Shown here: one piece after another, positions 35,746 to 43,632 of the stretch | How positions within the stretch are numbered: the first letter of the stretch is position 1 | How the letters are laid out: the number at the start of each line of letters is the position of its first letter | Origin: Curvibacter sp. | GTDB lineage: Bacteria > Pseudomonadota > Gammaproteobacteria > Burkholderiales > Burkholderiaceae_C | Direction of reading: 5' to 3' | Assembly (NCBI GenBank): GCA_004293725.1 | Contig: REAW01000012.1 | Location: 62,001 to 126,000 of the forward strand | Length of the DNA stretch: 64,000 nt | The notes under the pieces: model-generated | Told to the model about the DNA's origin: nothing | The model's input: the letters and a program-made list of their open reading frames with translations, nothing else | Databases searched by the model: none | Made by a program: the position numbers and the translations under genes

Positions 35746-36567
35746 CTATGCGGCTTTTTCTACGTGGGCCTGGCGGGTGTACAAAAAGTCGATCACCGCT
35801 TTTCGGTACTGCAGGTACTGTGGGCTGTCTGCCAGCTCTACCCGGTTACGCGGGCGTGGCAGGTCCACGCGCAACACCTCGCCAATGGTCGCAGCGGGTC
35901 CATTGGTCATCATCACAATCTTGTCGGACAGCAGCACCGCTTCGTCCACATCGTGCGTCACCATGACGACGGTGCTGTGGGTGCGGGCCACGATTTCCAG
36001 CAGTTCGTCTTGCAGCTTGGCGCGGGTCAGCGCATCGAGTGCGCCAAAGGGCTCGTCCATCAGCAGCACTTTGGGCTCCATGGCCAGCGCGCGGGCAATG
36101 CCCACGCGCTGCTTCATGCCGCCAGAAATTTCGCCGGGTCGTTTTTGCGCCGCCGAAGTCAGGCCCACCAAGGCCAGGGCCGCGTCAGTGCGGGCCTTGA
36201 GCTGGGCCTTGTTTTCGGAAGCAGCACCGGTGCTTTTGGTGCCAGAACCAAATACGCGCTCCACGCCCAGGTACACATTCTCAAAGCAGGTGAGCCACGG
36301 TAGCAGTGAATGGTTTTGAAACACCACCGCACGTTCAGGGCCGGGGCCTGCGATTTCGCGGTTGGCGCACAGCAGGGTCCCGCCTGTGGGCATGGCCAGC
36401 CCTGCTATGAGGTTGAGCAGGGTGGACTTGCCGCAACCGCTGTGGCCGATGAGCGCAACAAACTCGCCCTTGGCCACGGTAAGGTTGATGTTGCGCAGGG
36501 CGGGAAAAGAACCCTTCTTGGTTTTAAAGGTTTGTTCAACGTTCTGGATTTCGATGTACTTTTGCAT
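35746..36567 (-). CDS. nrtD: Nitrate ABC transporter ATP-binding protein
   Basis: 273 residues from ATG 36567 (MQKYIEIQNVEQTFKTKKG); a longer frame runs to 36615 but overlaps the permease gap. Walker A GHSGCGKS, signature ISGGMKQR, Walker B VLLMDEPFGALD, switch His MVTHD. The ATPase lacks the NrtC-type C-terminal binding domain, so it corresponds to NrtD/NasD. It powers nitrate import with NrtA and NrtB. Last gene of the operon; a 54 bp gap follows nrtB. Confidence 0.92.
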   Translation of the reverse strand: MQKYIEIQNVEQTFKTKKGSFPALRNINLTVAKGEFVALIGHSGCGKSTLLNLIAGLAMPTGGTLLCANREIAGPGPERAVVFQNHSLLPWLTCFENVYLGVERVFGSGTKSTGAASENKAQLKARTDAALALVGLTSAAQKRPGEISGGMKQRVGIARALAMEPKVLLMDEPFGALDALTRAKLQDELLEIVARTHSTVVMVTHDVDEAVLLSDKIVMMTNGPAATIGEVLRVDLPRPRNRVELADSPQYLQYRKAVIDFLYTRQAHVEKAA

Positions 36568-36620
36568 GGTTTTTTCCTCATCAGTTGAAAGCAGAACGAA
36601 AGTTCTGTCCCACAAAGTTG

Positions 36621-37550
36621 CTAGCTCTTCACCTCTTCAAACGTAAAGGCGGTGGCCAGTTTGATCAGGGCATATTCCAAAACCAGTCCCACGATACCGA
36701 TCACGAAGATGGCGATGATGATGTTCTTGACGTTCAGGTTGTTCCATTCGTCCCACACCCAGAAGCCAATACCTACGCCACCGGTCAACATCTCGGCCGC
36801 CACAATCACCAGCCAAGCGGTGCCCACGGCCAAGCGCACACCTGTCAACATGTAGGGCAGCACGGAAGGGAAGAGAATTTTGGTAAAAATTTTCCATTCA
36901 CTCAGGTTCAGCACGCGGGCCACGTTCATGTAGTCCTGCGGCACGCGCTGCACGCCCACCGCAGTGTTGATGATCATGGGCCAGATGGAGCAGATGAAGA
37001 TGGTCCATATGGCAGCCGGGTTCGCACCTTTGAACACCAACAAGCCTATGGGCAACCAAGCCAGTGGTGACACAGGGCGCAGCAGGCTGATCAGCGGGTT
37101 GAACATGCGGCTCAAAAATTCAAAGCGTCCGATCATGAAACCCACAGGGATACCGACCACCGCCGCCAGCCCGAACCCCAGCGCAACACGCTGGAGTGAG
37201 AACAACACGTTCCAGCCCAGGCCTTGGTCATTGGGGCCTTTGCTATAGAACGGATCGCTGAACAATACAACGGCCTGCTTCCAGGTTTCCAGCGGGCCAG
37301 GGATGCTGGCCCCAGTGCCCACACTCACCAAGGCCCAAATGCCCAACAGCAGGGCGATGCCACATAGCGGCGGCACCACCTGCAGCAGCAAGCCGCGCCA
37401 GTCAAAGCCAGGTGTGCCCGGCTTGGAAGCCGCAGTATGCACAGGTTTTTTGGCTGCAGCCCTTGTGGAGTCTGCGTGAGTAGCTTCTGTTTTAATAGCA
37501 GTTCCTTCCGCCGCAGCGGCCAAAGGGGAGTGAAAAACGGCACTGACCAT
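36621..37550 (-). CDS. nrtB: Nitrate ABC transporter permease
   Basis: 309 residues. An extended hydrophilic N terminus (1-50) is followed by about six membrane helices; the EAA-type loop with its conserved Gly is near residues 210-230 (RVLNLSEWKIFTKILFPS). The WALVSVGTG ... IPGPLETW segment is typical of nitrate/taurine permeases. Residues 18-36 (AIKTEATHADSTRAAAKKP) come from an in-frame copy of the dispersed repeat and are probably disordered. nrtA lies 24 bp upstream. Confidence 0.93.
   Translation of the reverse strand: MVSAVFHSPLAAAAEGTAIKTEATHADSTRAAAKKPVHTAASKPGTPGFDWRGLLLQVVPPLCGIALLLGIWALVSVGTGASIPGPLETWKQAVVLFSDPFYSKGPNDQGLGWNVLFSLQRVALGFGLAAVVGIPVGFMIGRFEFLSRMFNPLISLLRPVSPLAWLPIGLLVFKGANPAAIWTIFICSIWPMIINTAVGVQRVPQDYMNVARVLNLSEWKIFTKILFPSVLPYMLTGVRLAVGTAWLVIVAAEMLTGGVGIGFWVWDEWNNLNVKNIIIAIFVIGIVGLVLEYALIKLATAFTFEEVKS
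37444..37499 (-). repeat. Dispersed repeat copy inside nrtB, in frame
   Basis: On the coding strand: GCTAT, nine bases, AGCTACTCACGCA, eight bases, AAGGGC, then TGCAGCCAAAAAA. Both spacer lengths fit exactly. It encodes part of the N-terminal extension of the permease. Confidence 0.65.
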
Positions 37551-37574
37551 GATGGTCTCCTTGCAGTGGGTGGC

Positions 37575-38819
37575 TTAGGCCTTGATCTTGAAACTGTCGG
37601 CGTACTTCTTGGGATCTTTGCCGTCCCAGACCACGCCGTCGATGAACTTGCTGCTACGCATGTCGCTCTTGGGCAGTGGGGTTTTGCTGGCGGTGGCGGC
37701 TTGTTTGTAGATGTCGATCTGGTTGATCTGCTTGGCCACTGTCAGGTAGTCGGGGTGGTCTTTGAGCAAGCCCCAACGCTTGTGCTGGGTCAGGAACCAC
37801 ATGCCGTCCGACAGGTAGGGGAAGTTCACCGTGCCTTCGTTGAAGAACTTCATGTGGTTGGGGTCGTCCCAGGTCTTGCCCATGCCATTTTGGTAGCGGC
37901 CCAGGATGCGCTGGTTGATTGCGTCCACGCTGGTATTCACATAGCTCTTGTCGGCGATGGTTTCTGCCATCTTGTTCTTGTTGGATAGCCCCGCGTCAAT
38001 CCACTGGCTGGCTTCCAGAATCGCGGCGGTCACTGCACGCGCGGTGTTGGGGTACTTCTTGACGAAGTCACCGGTGGTGCCCAGCACCTTTTCGGGGTGG
38101 TCTTTCCAGATGTCCTGCGTGGTGGCGGCTGTCACACCAATGCCGTCAATGATGGCGCGGTGGTTCCAGGGTTCGCCCACGCAGAATCCGTCCATATTGC
38201 CCACACGCATGTTGGCGACCATCTGCGGCGGCGGTACGGTGATGACCTTGGAGTCCTTCAAGGGGTTGATGCCGTGCGCGGCCATCCAGTAGTAGAGCCA
38301 CATGGCGTGTGTGCCAGTGGGGAAGGTCTGGGCAAAGGTGTATTCACGCTTTTCGCTGGCCATCAATTTGGCCAAACCTGCGCCGTCTACCGCGCCTTTT
38401 TCTGCCATTTTTTTGGACAGGGTGATAGCCTGACCGTTGTGGTTCAGGTTCATCAGCACGGCCATGTCTTTCTTGGGGCCACCAATGCCCAAGTGCACGC
38501 CGTACACCAGACCGTACAACACGTGGGCAAAGTCGAGTTCACCATTGACCAGCTTGTCACGCACACCAGCCCAGCTCGCTTCTTTGCTGGGGATGATGGT
38601 GACGCCGTACTTCTTGTCAATGCCCAGCACCGAGGCCATCACCACGCTGGCGCAGTCGGTCAGCGGAATGAAGCCGATCTTGACTTCCGTTTTCTCCGGT
38701 GCATCGGAGCCTGCGGCGTAAACCACAGCGCGCAGCGCAGGGTCGATGCCAATGGCGCCCACGGCGGCGGTTTGCAAGATAGCGCGGCGGCTAAGTTTGG
38801 CTTTCAAAAAGTCAGTCAT
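37575..38819 (-). CDS. nrtA: Periplasmic nitrate-binding protein NrtA
   Basis: 414 residues from ATG 38819; AGGAG lies about nine bases before it, and the longer frame to 38966 crosses the leader. A twin-arginine signal is seen (KLSRRAILQTAAVGAIG), so it is exported folded. The body is a CmpA/NrtA solute-binding protein: IGFIPLTDCASVVMA, PTGTHAMWLYYWMAAHGI, and NMRVGNMDGFCVGEPWN. The signal argues against it being the cytoplasmic sensor NasS. First gene of nrtABD; a 160-base leader with a sigma-54 promoter and an antitermination switch precedes it. Confidence 0.95.
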   Translation of the reverse strand: MTDFLKAKLSRRAILQTAAVGAIGIDPALRAVVYAAGSDAPEKTEVKIGFIPLTDCASVVMASVLGIDKKYGVTIIPSKEASWAGVRDKLVNGELDFAHVLYGLVYGVHLGIGGPKKDMAVLMNLNHNGQAITLSKKMAEKGAVDGAGLAKLMASEKREYTFAQTFPTGTHAMWLYYWMAAHGINPLKDSKVITVPPPQMVANMRVGNMDGFCVGEPWNHRAIIDGIGVTAATTQDIWKDHPEKVLGTTGDFVKKYPNTARAVTAAILEASQWIDAGLSNKNKMAETIADKSYVNTSVDAINQRILGRYQNGMGKTWDDPNHMKFFNEGTVNFPYLSDGMWFLTQHKRWGLLKDHPDYLTVAKQINQIDIYKQAATASKTPLPKSDMRSSKFIDGVVWDGKDPKKYADSFKIKA

Positions 38820-38860
38820 GGCTCGATCTCCTGAAGGGAAAAACACAAAACAAACAAAGA

Positions 38861-38919
38861 AAAGGCGTCCGCACTGGGTTTGCTGCGCGGCGCGCAAATG
38901 AACCCGTGGGGACGCCTTT
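38861..38919 (-). terminator. Leader terminator (attenuator) upstream of nrtA
   Basis: AAAGGCGTCC (38919-38910) pairs perfectly with GGACGCCTTT (38870-38861). The stem continues inward with CAC/GTG and GGGTT/AACCC, and the GC-rich loop can pair again. A T-rich tail (TCTTTGTTTGTTTTG) follows. The first arm is also the loop and 3' arm of the second ANTAR stem-loop, so the two structures exclude each other. Confidence 0.85.
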
Positions 38920-38959
38920 GTCCTGTGGCATGGAGCCCACCCGTCGTTAGGAGGAGTCC
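38910..38959 (-). promoter_or_regulatory. Tandem ANTAR-type stem-loops in the nrtA leader
   Basis: Stem-loop 1 (38959-38932): loop AACGAC (38948-38943) on an eleven-step stem with two mismatches. Stem-loop 2 (38923-38910): GGAC pairs with GTCC, loop AAAGGC. Both loops have A at 1 and G at 4. The linker is eight bases. A separate short hairpin with a GCAA tetraloop lies just upstream (38980-38967), near the start of the RNA. Confidence 0.75.
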
Positions 38960-38994
38960 AGTGCATGACCGTTGCCGGTCTTCTAAAGACTTAA

Positions 38995-39009
38995 GCAATG
39001 TATGTGCCA
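38995..39009 (-). promoter_or_regulatory. Sigma-54 promoter of nrtABD
   Basis: Minus strand reads TGGCACATACATTGC: TGGCAC, five bases, TTGC; GG and GC are ten bases apart. Predicted start of transcription near 38983. Confidence 0.85.
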
Positions 39010-39068
39010 GGTTTTTCGAGCGTCTAACTCTGCTGTTCTGAGCAACGTGAGAATGCTGAATTGCTATG

Positions 39069-39102
39069 AAAAAAAGAGCTGCTCGGGCAATACCCGCGAG
39101 CA
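39069..39102 (-). terminator. Intrinsic terminator between the GNAT gene and nrtA
   Basis: TGCTCG-C-GGG pairs with CCCGAGCA (one bulge) around TATTG, followed by GCTC and seven T bases. It isolates nrtABD from upstream minus-strand transcription. The 234 bases between it and the GNAT stop (39103-39336) show no gene. Confidence 0.85.
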
Positions 39103-39336
39103 CCAAAGCCACTTTTCATGCGCAACTTCCATGCGGGCGTGGCCATGGTGCATGGCGCCCTGCATTTGTGCGGCGCACCATTTCAGGCGGAATTCGGTGT
39201 TCCTTATCTTTGGTCGGGCACGCGCTTATGCCGATATACCCGCCACAAGGTCACAGGGTCAGGCCGATGTGCAGCACGTCGCCGAGCCAGTGAATGCCTG
39301 TGCTTTTCGCGCCAAAGGTCGGTTTTTGTGTGGTTG

Positions 39337-40089
39337 TCATGCGCGCCAGTAGTGGTAGTTCCAGGCGGTGGAAAAACCATGTCTGGCATACAACGCACGG
39401 GCGCCGGCATTTTCTTCTTCCACTTGCAAAAACGCGTCGCGTATACCCCGGCGCAATCCCTCCTGCGTCAGCGCCGCGAGGATGGCGCAGGCCATGCCTC
39501 GCTGGCGATAGGCCAGCACCGTGCGCATGCCGTGGATGCCGACCCATCCCCGGCTGAAACTGGCGGTGCCAGCGGCGCAGGCCTGGTCGCCTTCCATGAC
39601 GGTGGCATACACAACGACCTTGCTGCGGCTCAAAGCCGCAATGCGCGCCGCACCATCCACCGGGTCAAAGCCCGTTGCGGTGTACACCGAGCGCCAGGCG
39701 GCGTCCGGCTCGGGCCGCAACACCACGGTATGGCGGGAAGGGGCACTGGCCAGCGTGCTTGTTTTTCCAGTTTGCACCAGCGTCGGCTGTTGCGGTGTGT
39801 ATCCCCGTTGGCGCAAGGCTTCCTGCAAAGGGTGCAGCCCGGCTGTGTCCGCCATGCGCCATACCGGCTCCAGATTCTGCAGGCGGTAGCGCTCTGCAAT
39901 TTGTCCAATGTCGTTGGCTGACAAGCCCTCGTGGCGCAGCGGGACGGCACTTTTGGCGCGACCTACCGGGGTTTTTTCGAATGGCAGCAACCAGCCAGGC
40001 AGGGTGTCGTCCACCATGCGCGGGGCCACGGCGTCCAGAGTTGCGTGTTCGATGTTCGCAATGTCGGCAGGGGAGACCAGATCGGGCAT
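39337..40089 (-). CDS. GNAT family N-acetyltransferase
   Basis: 250 residues. The C-terminal half (about 120-250) has the acetyl-CoA fold: [27 protein letters not shown] carries the Q/RxxGxG/A loop in the form RQRGMA, followed by [19 protein letters not shown], a near-perfect GNAT motif B. The N-terminal half ([21 protein letters not shown]) resembles the partner domain seen in two-lobed GNATs. Substrate unknown. Divergent from tsaD, 64 bp away. Confidence 0.88.
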   Translation of the reverse strand: MPDLVSPADIANIEHATLDAVAPRMVDDTLPGWLLPFEKTPVGRAKSAVPLRHEGLSANDIGQIAERYRLQNLEPVWRMADTAGLHPLQEALRQRGYTPQQPTLVQTGKTSTLASAPSRHTVVLRPEPDAAWRSVYTATGFDPVDGAARIAALSRSKVVVYATVMEGDQACAAGTASFSRGWVGIHGMRTVLAYRQRGMACAILAALTQEGLRRGIRDAFLQVEEENAGARALYARHGFSTAWNYHYWRA

Positions 40090-40153
40090 GGGAGAGATTG
40101 TGCCGCCAGAAAAACCTCATCCTCTACACTCGGCGCCTCTGAAGGGAACAAGC

Positions 40154-41209
40154 ATGTTGGTGTTGGGGATCGAGTCGTCGTGTGATGAGACAGGTGTGGC
40201 CATCGTGCAGTCGGAGGGTGATGCCGTGCCCACGCTGCTGGCGCACGCCTTGCACAGCCAGATCGAGATGCACCAGGCTTTTGGGGGCGTGGTGCCCGAG
40301 CTGGCAAGCCGCGACCATATTCGCCGTGTGCTGCCGCTGACCCAACAAGTACTGAATGAGAGTGGTTGCAGCCTGCAAGATGTCGATGTCGTGGCCTACA
40401 CGCGAGGGCCTGGCTTGGCGGGCGCTTTGCTGGTGGGGGCTGGTGTGGCCTGTGCTTTGGGAGCGGCATTGGACAAGCCCGTGCTGGGCGTACACCATCT
40501 TGAGGGCCATTTGCTCTCGCCGTTCTTGAGTGCAGACCCACCTGAGTTTCCGTTTGTGGCGCTGCTCGTGTCTGGTGGCCATACGCAGCTGATGCGCGTG
40601 GATGGTGTGGGGCGTTACGAGTTGCTGGGCGAAACAATAGACGATGCGGCGGGTGAGGCCTTTGACAAATCCGCCAAACTCATGGGGCTGGCCTATCCCG
40701 GTGGGCCGTTGTTGTCCAAAATGGCGGAGGAGGGTAGTCCTACTGCCTATGCATTACCGCGTCCGTTGTTGCACAGCGGTAACCTGGATTTTTCGTTTGC
40801 GGGTCTCAAAACTGCCGTGCTGGTGCAAAGCCAGCGCATGGTGGCGGCTGGCGGCGTAACCGCTTTCGACGCGTTGCCGCGGCAACTCCAGGCAGACTTG
40901 GCCGCATCAACCCAGGCGGCGATCGTCGACGTGCTACTCAAGAAATCGATGGCGGCAATCAAGCTAACGGGCTTGAAACGCTTGGTGGTGGCCGGTGGGG
41001 TGGGCGCCAATCGCAAGCTGCGTGAATTGCTCAATGCCGAGTGCGCAAAGCGCGCGGTGCGCGTGCACTACCCCGAGTTGCACCTGTGTACTGACAATGG
41101 CGCCATGATTGCCATGGCCGCAGCAATGCGCTTGCAAAGCGGCTTGCAGACTGCCAGCAAGACCTACGCTTTCGACGTAAAGCCCCGCTGGCCGCTGCAC
41201 GCCCTTTAG
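40154..41209 (+). CDS. tsaD: tRNA N6-adenosine threonylcarbamoyltransferase TsaD
   Basis: 351 residues. Transfers the threonylcarbamoyl group to A37 of tRNAs that read ANN codons, with TsaB and TsaE. Start at 40154 gives [17 protein letters not shown], the universal opening; GAAGGGAAC lies upstream. Metal-binding HHLEGH is present, and VSGGHTQL and [13 protein letters not shown] complete the ASKHA fold. Convergent with hsp20, 14 bp apart. Confidence 0.97.
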   Translation: MLVLGIESSCDETGVAIVQSEGDAVPTLLAHALHSQIEMHQAFGGVVPELASRDHIRRVLPLTQQVLNESGCSLQDVDVVAYTRGPGLAGALLVGAGVACALGAALDKPVLGVHHLEGHLLSPFLSADPPEFPFVALLVSGGHTQLMRVDGVGRYELLGETIDDAAGEAFDKSAKLMGLAYPGGPLLSKMAEEGSPTAYALPRPLLHSGNLDFSFAGLKTAVLVQSQRMVAAGGVTAFDALPRQLQADLAASTQAAIVDVLLKKSMAAIKLTGLKRLVVAGGVGANRKLRELLNAECAKRAVRVHYPELHLCTDNGAMIAMAAAMRLQSGLQTASKTYAFDVKPRWPLHAL

Positions 41210-41223
41210 GCGCAACCGCTCTG

Positions 41224-41607
41224 TTACTGGATTGTCAGCTCGGTAGCATGATTCACCGGCGCCTTCTTGGCTAGCTTCAGGGTGAGCACGCCGTTTTCCA
41301 GTTTCGCCTCACTGAGTGTGCTGTCCAATTCTTGCGGCAGTTCGTAGGCGGCGCGGTAGCGGCGGGGCGCTTCGTCCTTGCTCTGAATGCGAACGACCGC
41401 ACCTTCTACCGCAATGCTTAGTTGATCTTTGGCGATGCCAGGCATGTCCAAGGTTAGCGTGAATGCGTTTTCATCTTCGGTGTAGGCGTTTTGACGCGCG
41501 GCGGACAGCGCTTCACCCAGAAAACGTTCGACAGAACGGCTCGTGGGTGCATATACCGGGCGGCGCACAGAGGACTGAAACACGGAAGGTGCAGAGGCAA
41601 AAAACAT
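41224..41607 (-). CDS. Hsp20/alpha-crystallin family small heat shock protein
   Basis: 127 residues. Alpha-crystallin domain from about residue 40: AFTLTLDMPGIAKDQLSIAVEGAVV, ending in the family's LENGVLTLKLAKK (G-x-L motif). The C-terminal IxI anchor is reduced to ELTIQ. It should hold unfolding proteins for refolding. AGGAG lies before the ATG. The divergent gap to the next gene contains a 19 bp near-perfect palindrome. Confidence 0.93.
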   Translation of the reverse strand: MFFASAPSVFQSSVRRPVYAPTSRSVERFLGEALSAARQNAYTEDENAFTLTLDMPGIAKDQLSIAVEGAVVRIQSKDEAPRRYRAAYELPQELDSTLSEAKLENGVLTLKLAKKAPVNHATELTIQ

Positions 41608-41632
41608 GGTGTGAACTCCTAGTACACTGCGC

Positions 41633-41651
41633 GGCTCTCACCGTGAGCGCC
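41633..41651. promoter_or_regulatory. Palindrome in the hsp20/ABC-binding-protein gap
   Basis: GGC, one base, CTCAC-C-GTGAG, one base, GCC: symmetric about 41642 with one mismatch. It is placed where it could act as an operator for either divergent gene. No matching regulator is encoded nearby. Confidence 0.4.
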
Positions 41652-41702
41652 GCATGCTTCCAAGCTGTGCGCTTTCTCTCGCAATTCAAGAGAAATTCAC
41701 CC

Positions 41703-43016
41703 ATGTTTATTCTTTCTCGTCAGGCCTTGAAAACGGGCGCAGCAGCGCTATTTGCTGCCGCGTTATCGCTTGCCAGCGCCCACGCTCAAAATGCTCCGTC
41801 CTTGAAAATTGCCATGATCGAAGGCTTTAGTGGCGCCAACGCAAATGGCGGCGAGGCTGGGTTTCGCAACTTTGTTTGGGCGGTGGAGCGCGTCAATGCA
41901 CGCGGCGGCGTGAAGCTTCCGGCTAGCGCCGGCGGTAACCAGTTGATGCAATTGGATCGCTTTGACAGCAAGGGCCAGACCGAAGAGGCCTTGTCTGCAC
42001 TGCGCTCAGCCATTGACAGCGGCGCACGCATCATCATGCAGGGCAACTCATCGGGGGTTGCAGCTTCGCTGATCGATGCGATCAACAAACACAACGAACG
42101 CGACCCAGCGCGCCGTGTGCTGTTCCTGAACTATGCAGCGGTGCTGCCTGAGTTGACCAATGAAAAATGCAGCTTCTGGCACTTCCGCTTTGACGCGCAC
42201 TCCGACATGCGCATGGCTGCACTCATGGATGTGCTCAAAGATGACAAAGCGCTCAAAAGCGTTTACATCATTGGACAGGATTACAGCTTTGGTCAGGCCG
42301 TGGGGCGCGAGGCCAAGCGGCAGTTGGGCGTGCTTCGCCCCGATGTGCAGGTGGTCGGTGATGAACTCCACCCCCTGGGTCGGGTGAAGGACTTTTTGCC
42401 CTACGCGACCAAAATCAAGGCAAGTGGAGCCGGTGCAGTTGTCACCGGTAACTTTGGCAACGACCTGAGCTTGCTCATCAAAGCAGCCAAGGATGTGGGT
42501 TTTGATGGCAAGTTCTACACCTTTTACGGCAATGCCTTGGGCGCCCCGGCCGCGATTGGTGACGCCGGCATTGGCAAGGTGATAGCCGTGGCCGACTGGC
42601 TGCCCAATGTGCAAACGGCCGCGAGCGAGGCGTTTTACAAGTCCTTTCGCGTGCGCTACCCCAAACCCGAGGACGACTATGTGCACATGCGAATGCAGCT
42701 GCTGATCGAGGCGCTGGCGCAAAGTGTGGAAGCTGCAGGTAAACAGGGTGGTGTTGGTTCCAATGGTGCTATGGATATTGCAGCAGTTGCCGCAGAGCTG
42801 GAAAGGGCTAGCGTCACTTTTAGTGGTCAAACTGGAAGCATGCGTGCGACCGACCACCAGTTTCAGCAACCGCTGGTGGTGGGCATGATGGATCGCCAGG
42901 GTACGCCAGGCGTCAAGTTCGACGTAGAAGGCTCGGGCTATGGATTCCGCGTAGTCAAAACTGTGCCTGCTGCTGCGGCAGAGCAGCCCACGAGCTGCAA
43001 GATGGTTCGTCCCTGA
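41703..43016 (+). CDS. Branched-chain amino acid-type ABC substrate-binding protein (orphan)
   Basis: 437 residues from ATG 41703, with a signal peptide (LKTGAAALFAAALSLASAHAQ). The periplasmic binding fold type I is shown by LKIAMIEGFSGANANGG, QGNSSGVAASLIDAIN, YIIGQDYSFGQAVGREAKRQL and GKFYTFYGNALGAP. Two Cys (EKCSFWHF; TSCKMVRP) may form a disulphide. Homologues are often annotated LivK-like, but no permease or ATPase is adjacent, so the ligand is open. Residues 356-375 lie over a possible dispersed repeat copy. Confidence 0.88.
   Translation: MFILSRQALKTGAAALFAAALSLASAHAQNAPSLKIAMIEGFSGANANGGEAGFRNFVWAVERVNARGGVKLPASAGGNQLMQLDRFDSKGQTEEALSALRSAIDSGARIIMQGNSSGVAASLIDAINKHNERDPARRVLFLNYAAVLPELTNEKCSFWHFRFDAHSDMRMAALMDVLKDDKALKSVYIIGQDYSFGQAVGREAKRQLGVLRPDVQVVGDELHPLGRVKDFLPYATKIKASGAGAVVTGNFGNDLSLLIKAAKDVGFDGKFYTFYGNALGAPAAIGDAGIGKVIAVADWLPNVQTAASEAFYKSFRVRYPKPEDDYVHMRMQLLIEALAQSVEAAGKQGGVGSNGAMDIAAVAAELERASVTFSGQTGSMRATDHQFQQPLVVGMMDRQGTPGVKFDVEGSGYGFRVVKTVPAAAAEQPTSCKMVRP
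42768..42825 (+). repeat. Possible dispersed repeat copy inside the ABC-binding protein gene
   Basis: GCTAT, nine bases, AGCAGTTGCCGCA, eight bases, AAGGGC, then TAGCGTCACTTTT. Both spacers fit, the core has several changes. The encoded stretch aligns with homologues, so a chance match is not excluded. Confidence 0.45.
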
Positions 43017-43027
43017 CGCGAGCGGGT

Positions 43028-43033
43028 TATAAT
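43028..43033 (+). promoter_or_regulatory. -10 box of the rpsO promoter
   Basis: A perfect TATAAT directly after the stop of the ABC-binding protein gene; the -35 region is weak (GTTCGT, 17 bases upstream). The leader to rpsO would be about 105 bases. Confidence 0.5.
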
Positions 43034-43145
43034 CGAGCGGCTTTGCATTCGGCAAGGCGCACGCCAAGCGCAGTTCCAGTGCTTGGCGCAAGTTGTAAAA
43101 ACCGGGGTGGCGTCCAGCGCATGGCCCCAAATACAAGGAAAACAC

Positions 43146-43412
43146 ATGATTGCATCTAGCATCAAAGCCGCTGTTGTCAAAGACAACGCCCGTCAAGCTG
43201 GCGATACCGGCAGCCCTGAAGTCCAAGTGGCTTTGCTGACCGCCCGTATCAATGAGCTGACTCCCCATTTCAAGACCCACGCCAAAGACCACCACGGTCG
43301 CCGCGGTCTGCTGCGCATGGTAAGCCGTCGCCGCAAACTGTTGGACTACCTGAAGAGCAAAGACGCTGACCGTTACGTTGCTCTGATCGCCAAGCTGGGT
43401 CTGCGTAAGTAA
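43146..43412 (+). CDS. rpsO: 30S ribosomal protein S15
   Basis: 88 residues, the family length, with the [13 protein letters not shown] and [21 protein letters not shown] segments that contact 16S rRNA. Start at 43146 after AAGGAAAAC; the upstream 21 residues of the longer frame are leader. It precedes pnp as in most proteobacteria. Confidence 0.97.
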   Translation: MIASSIKAAVVKDNARQAGDTGSPEVQVALLTARINELTPHFKTHAKDHHGRRGLLRMVSRRRKLLDYLKSKDADRYVALIAKLGLRK

Positions 43413-43432
43413 GCGATTCGACGATTGTGAAG

Positions 43433-43466
43433 CGCCTGAGTTAGGTCACTAGCTCAGGCGTTTTTT
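43433..43466 (+). terminator. Intrinsic terminator after rpsO
   Basis: CGCCTGAG pairs perfectly with CTCAGGCG around a 12-base loop, followed by six T bases. Partial read-through to pnp is usual at this site in other species. Confidence 0.9.
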
Positions 43467-43497
43467 ACTTCGGAGACGGCAAAAACAGAGCGAAGCT

Positions 43498-43549
43498 GTG
43501 TCATTCCAAAGCAATTTCGGCAACGGCCGGAGTTGTTCTGGAATGGCAT
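43498..43549 (+). promoter_or_regulatory. Long hairpin in the pnp leader (probable RNase III site)
   Basis: CATTCCA pairs with TGGAATG; the stem goes on through AGCAATTTCGGC and GCCGGAGTTGTT with one mismatch and a few G-U pairs, closed by AACG, and extends outward another four steps. The total is about 24 pairs. In E. coli a similar double-stranded leader is cut by RNase III and lets polynucleotide phosphorylase control its own mRNA. Confidence 0.75.
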
Positions 43550-43632
43550 CGTGGACTGTGATGTTGGCTCCGGGCTCTGGTGAGGTGGCCAAAACCTCCC
43601 AAACATGACCCCTAACTCACAGGAGATAAGAC

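Noticed and set aside
39118..39921. 267-codon plus-strand frame over the GNAT gene
   Set aside because: It is antisense to a clear GNAT protein and starts inside the intergenic gap without a ribosome binding site.
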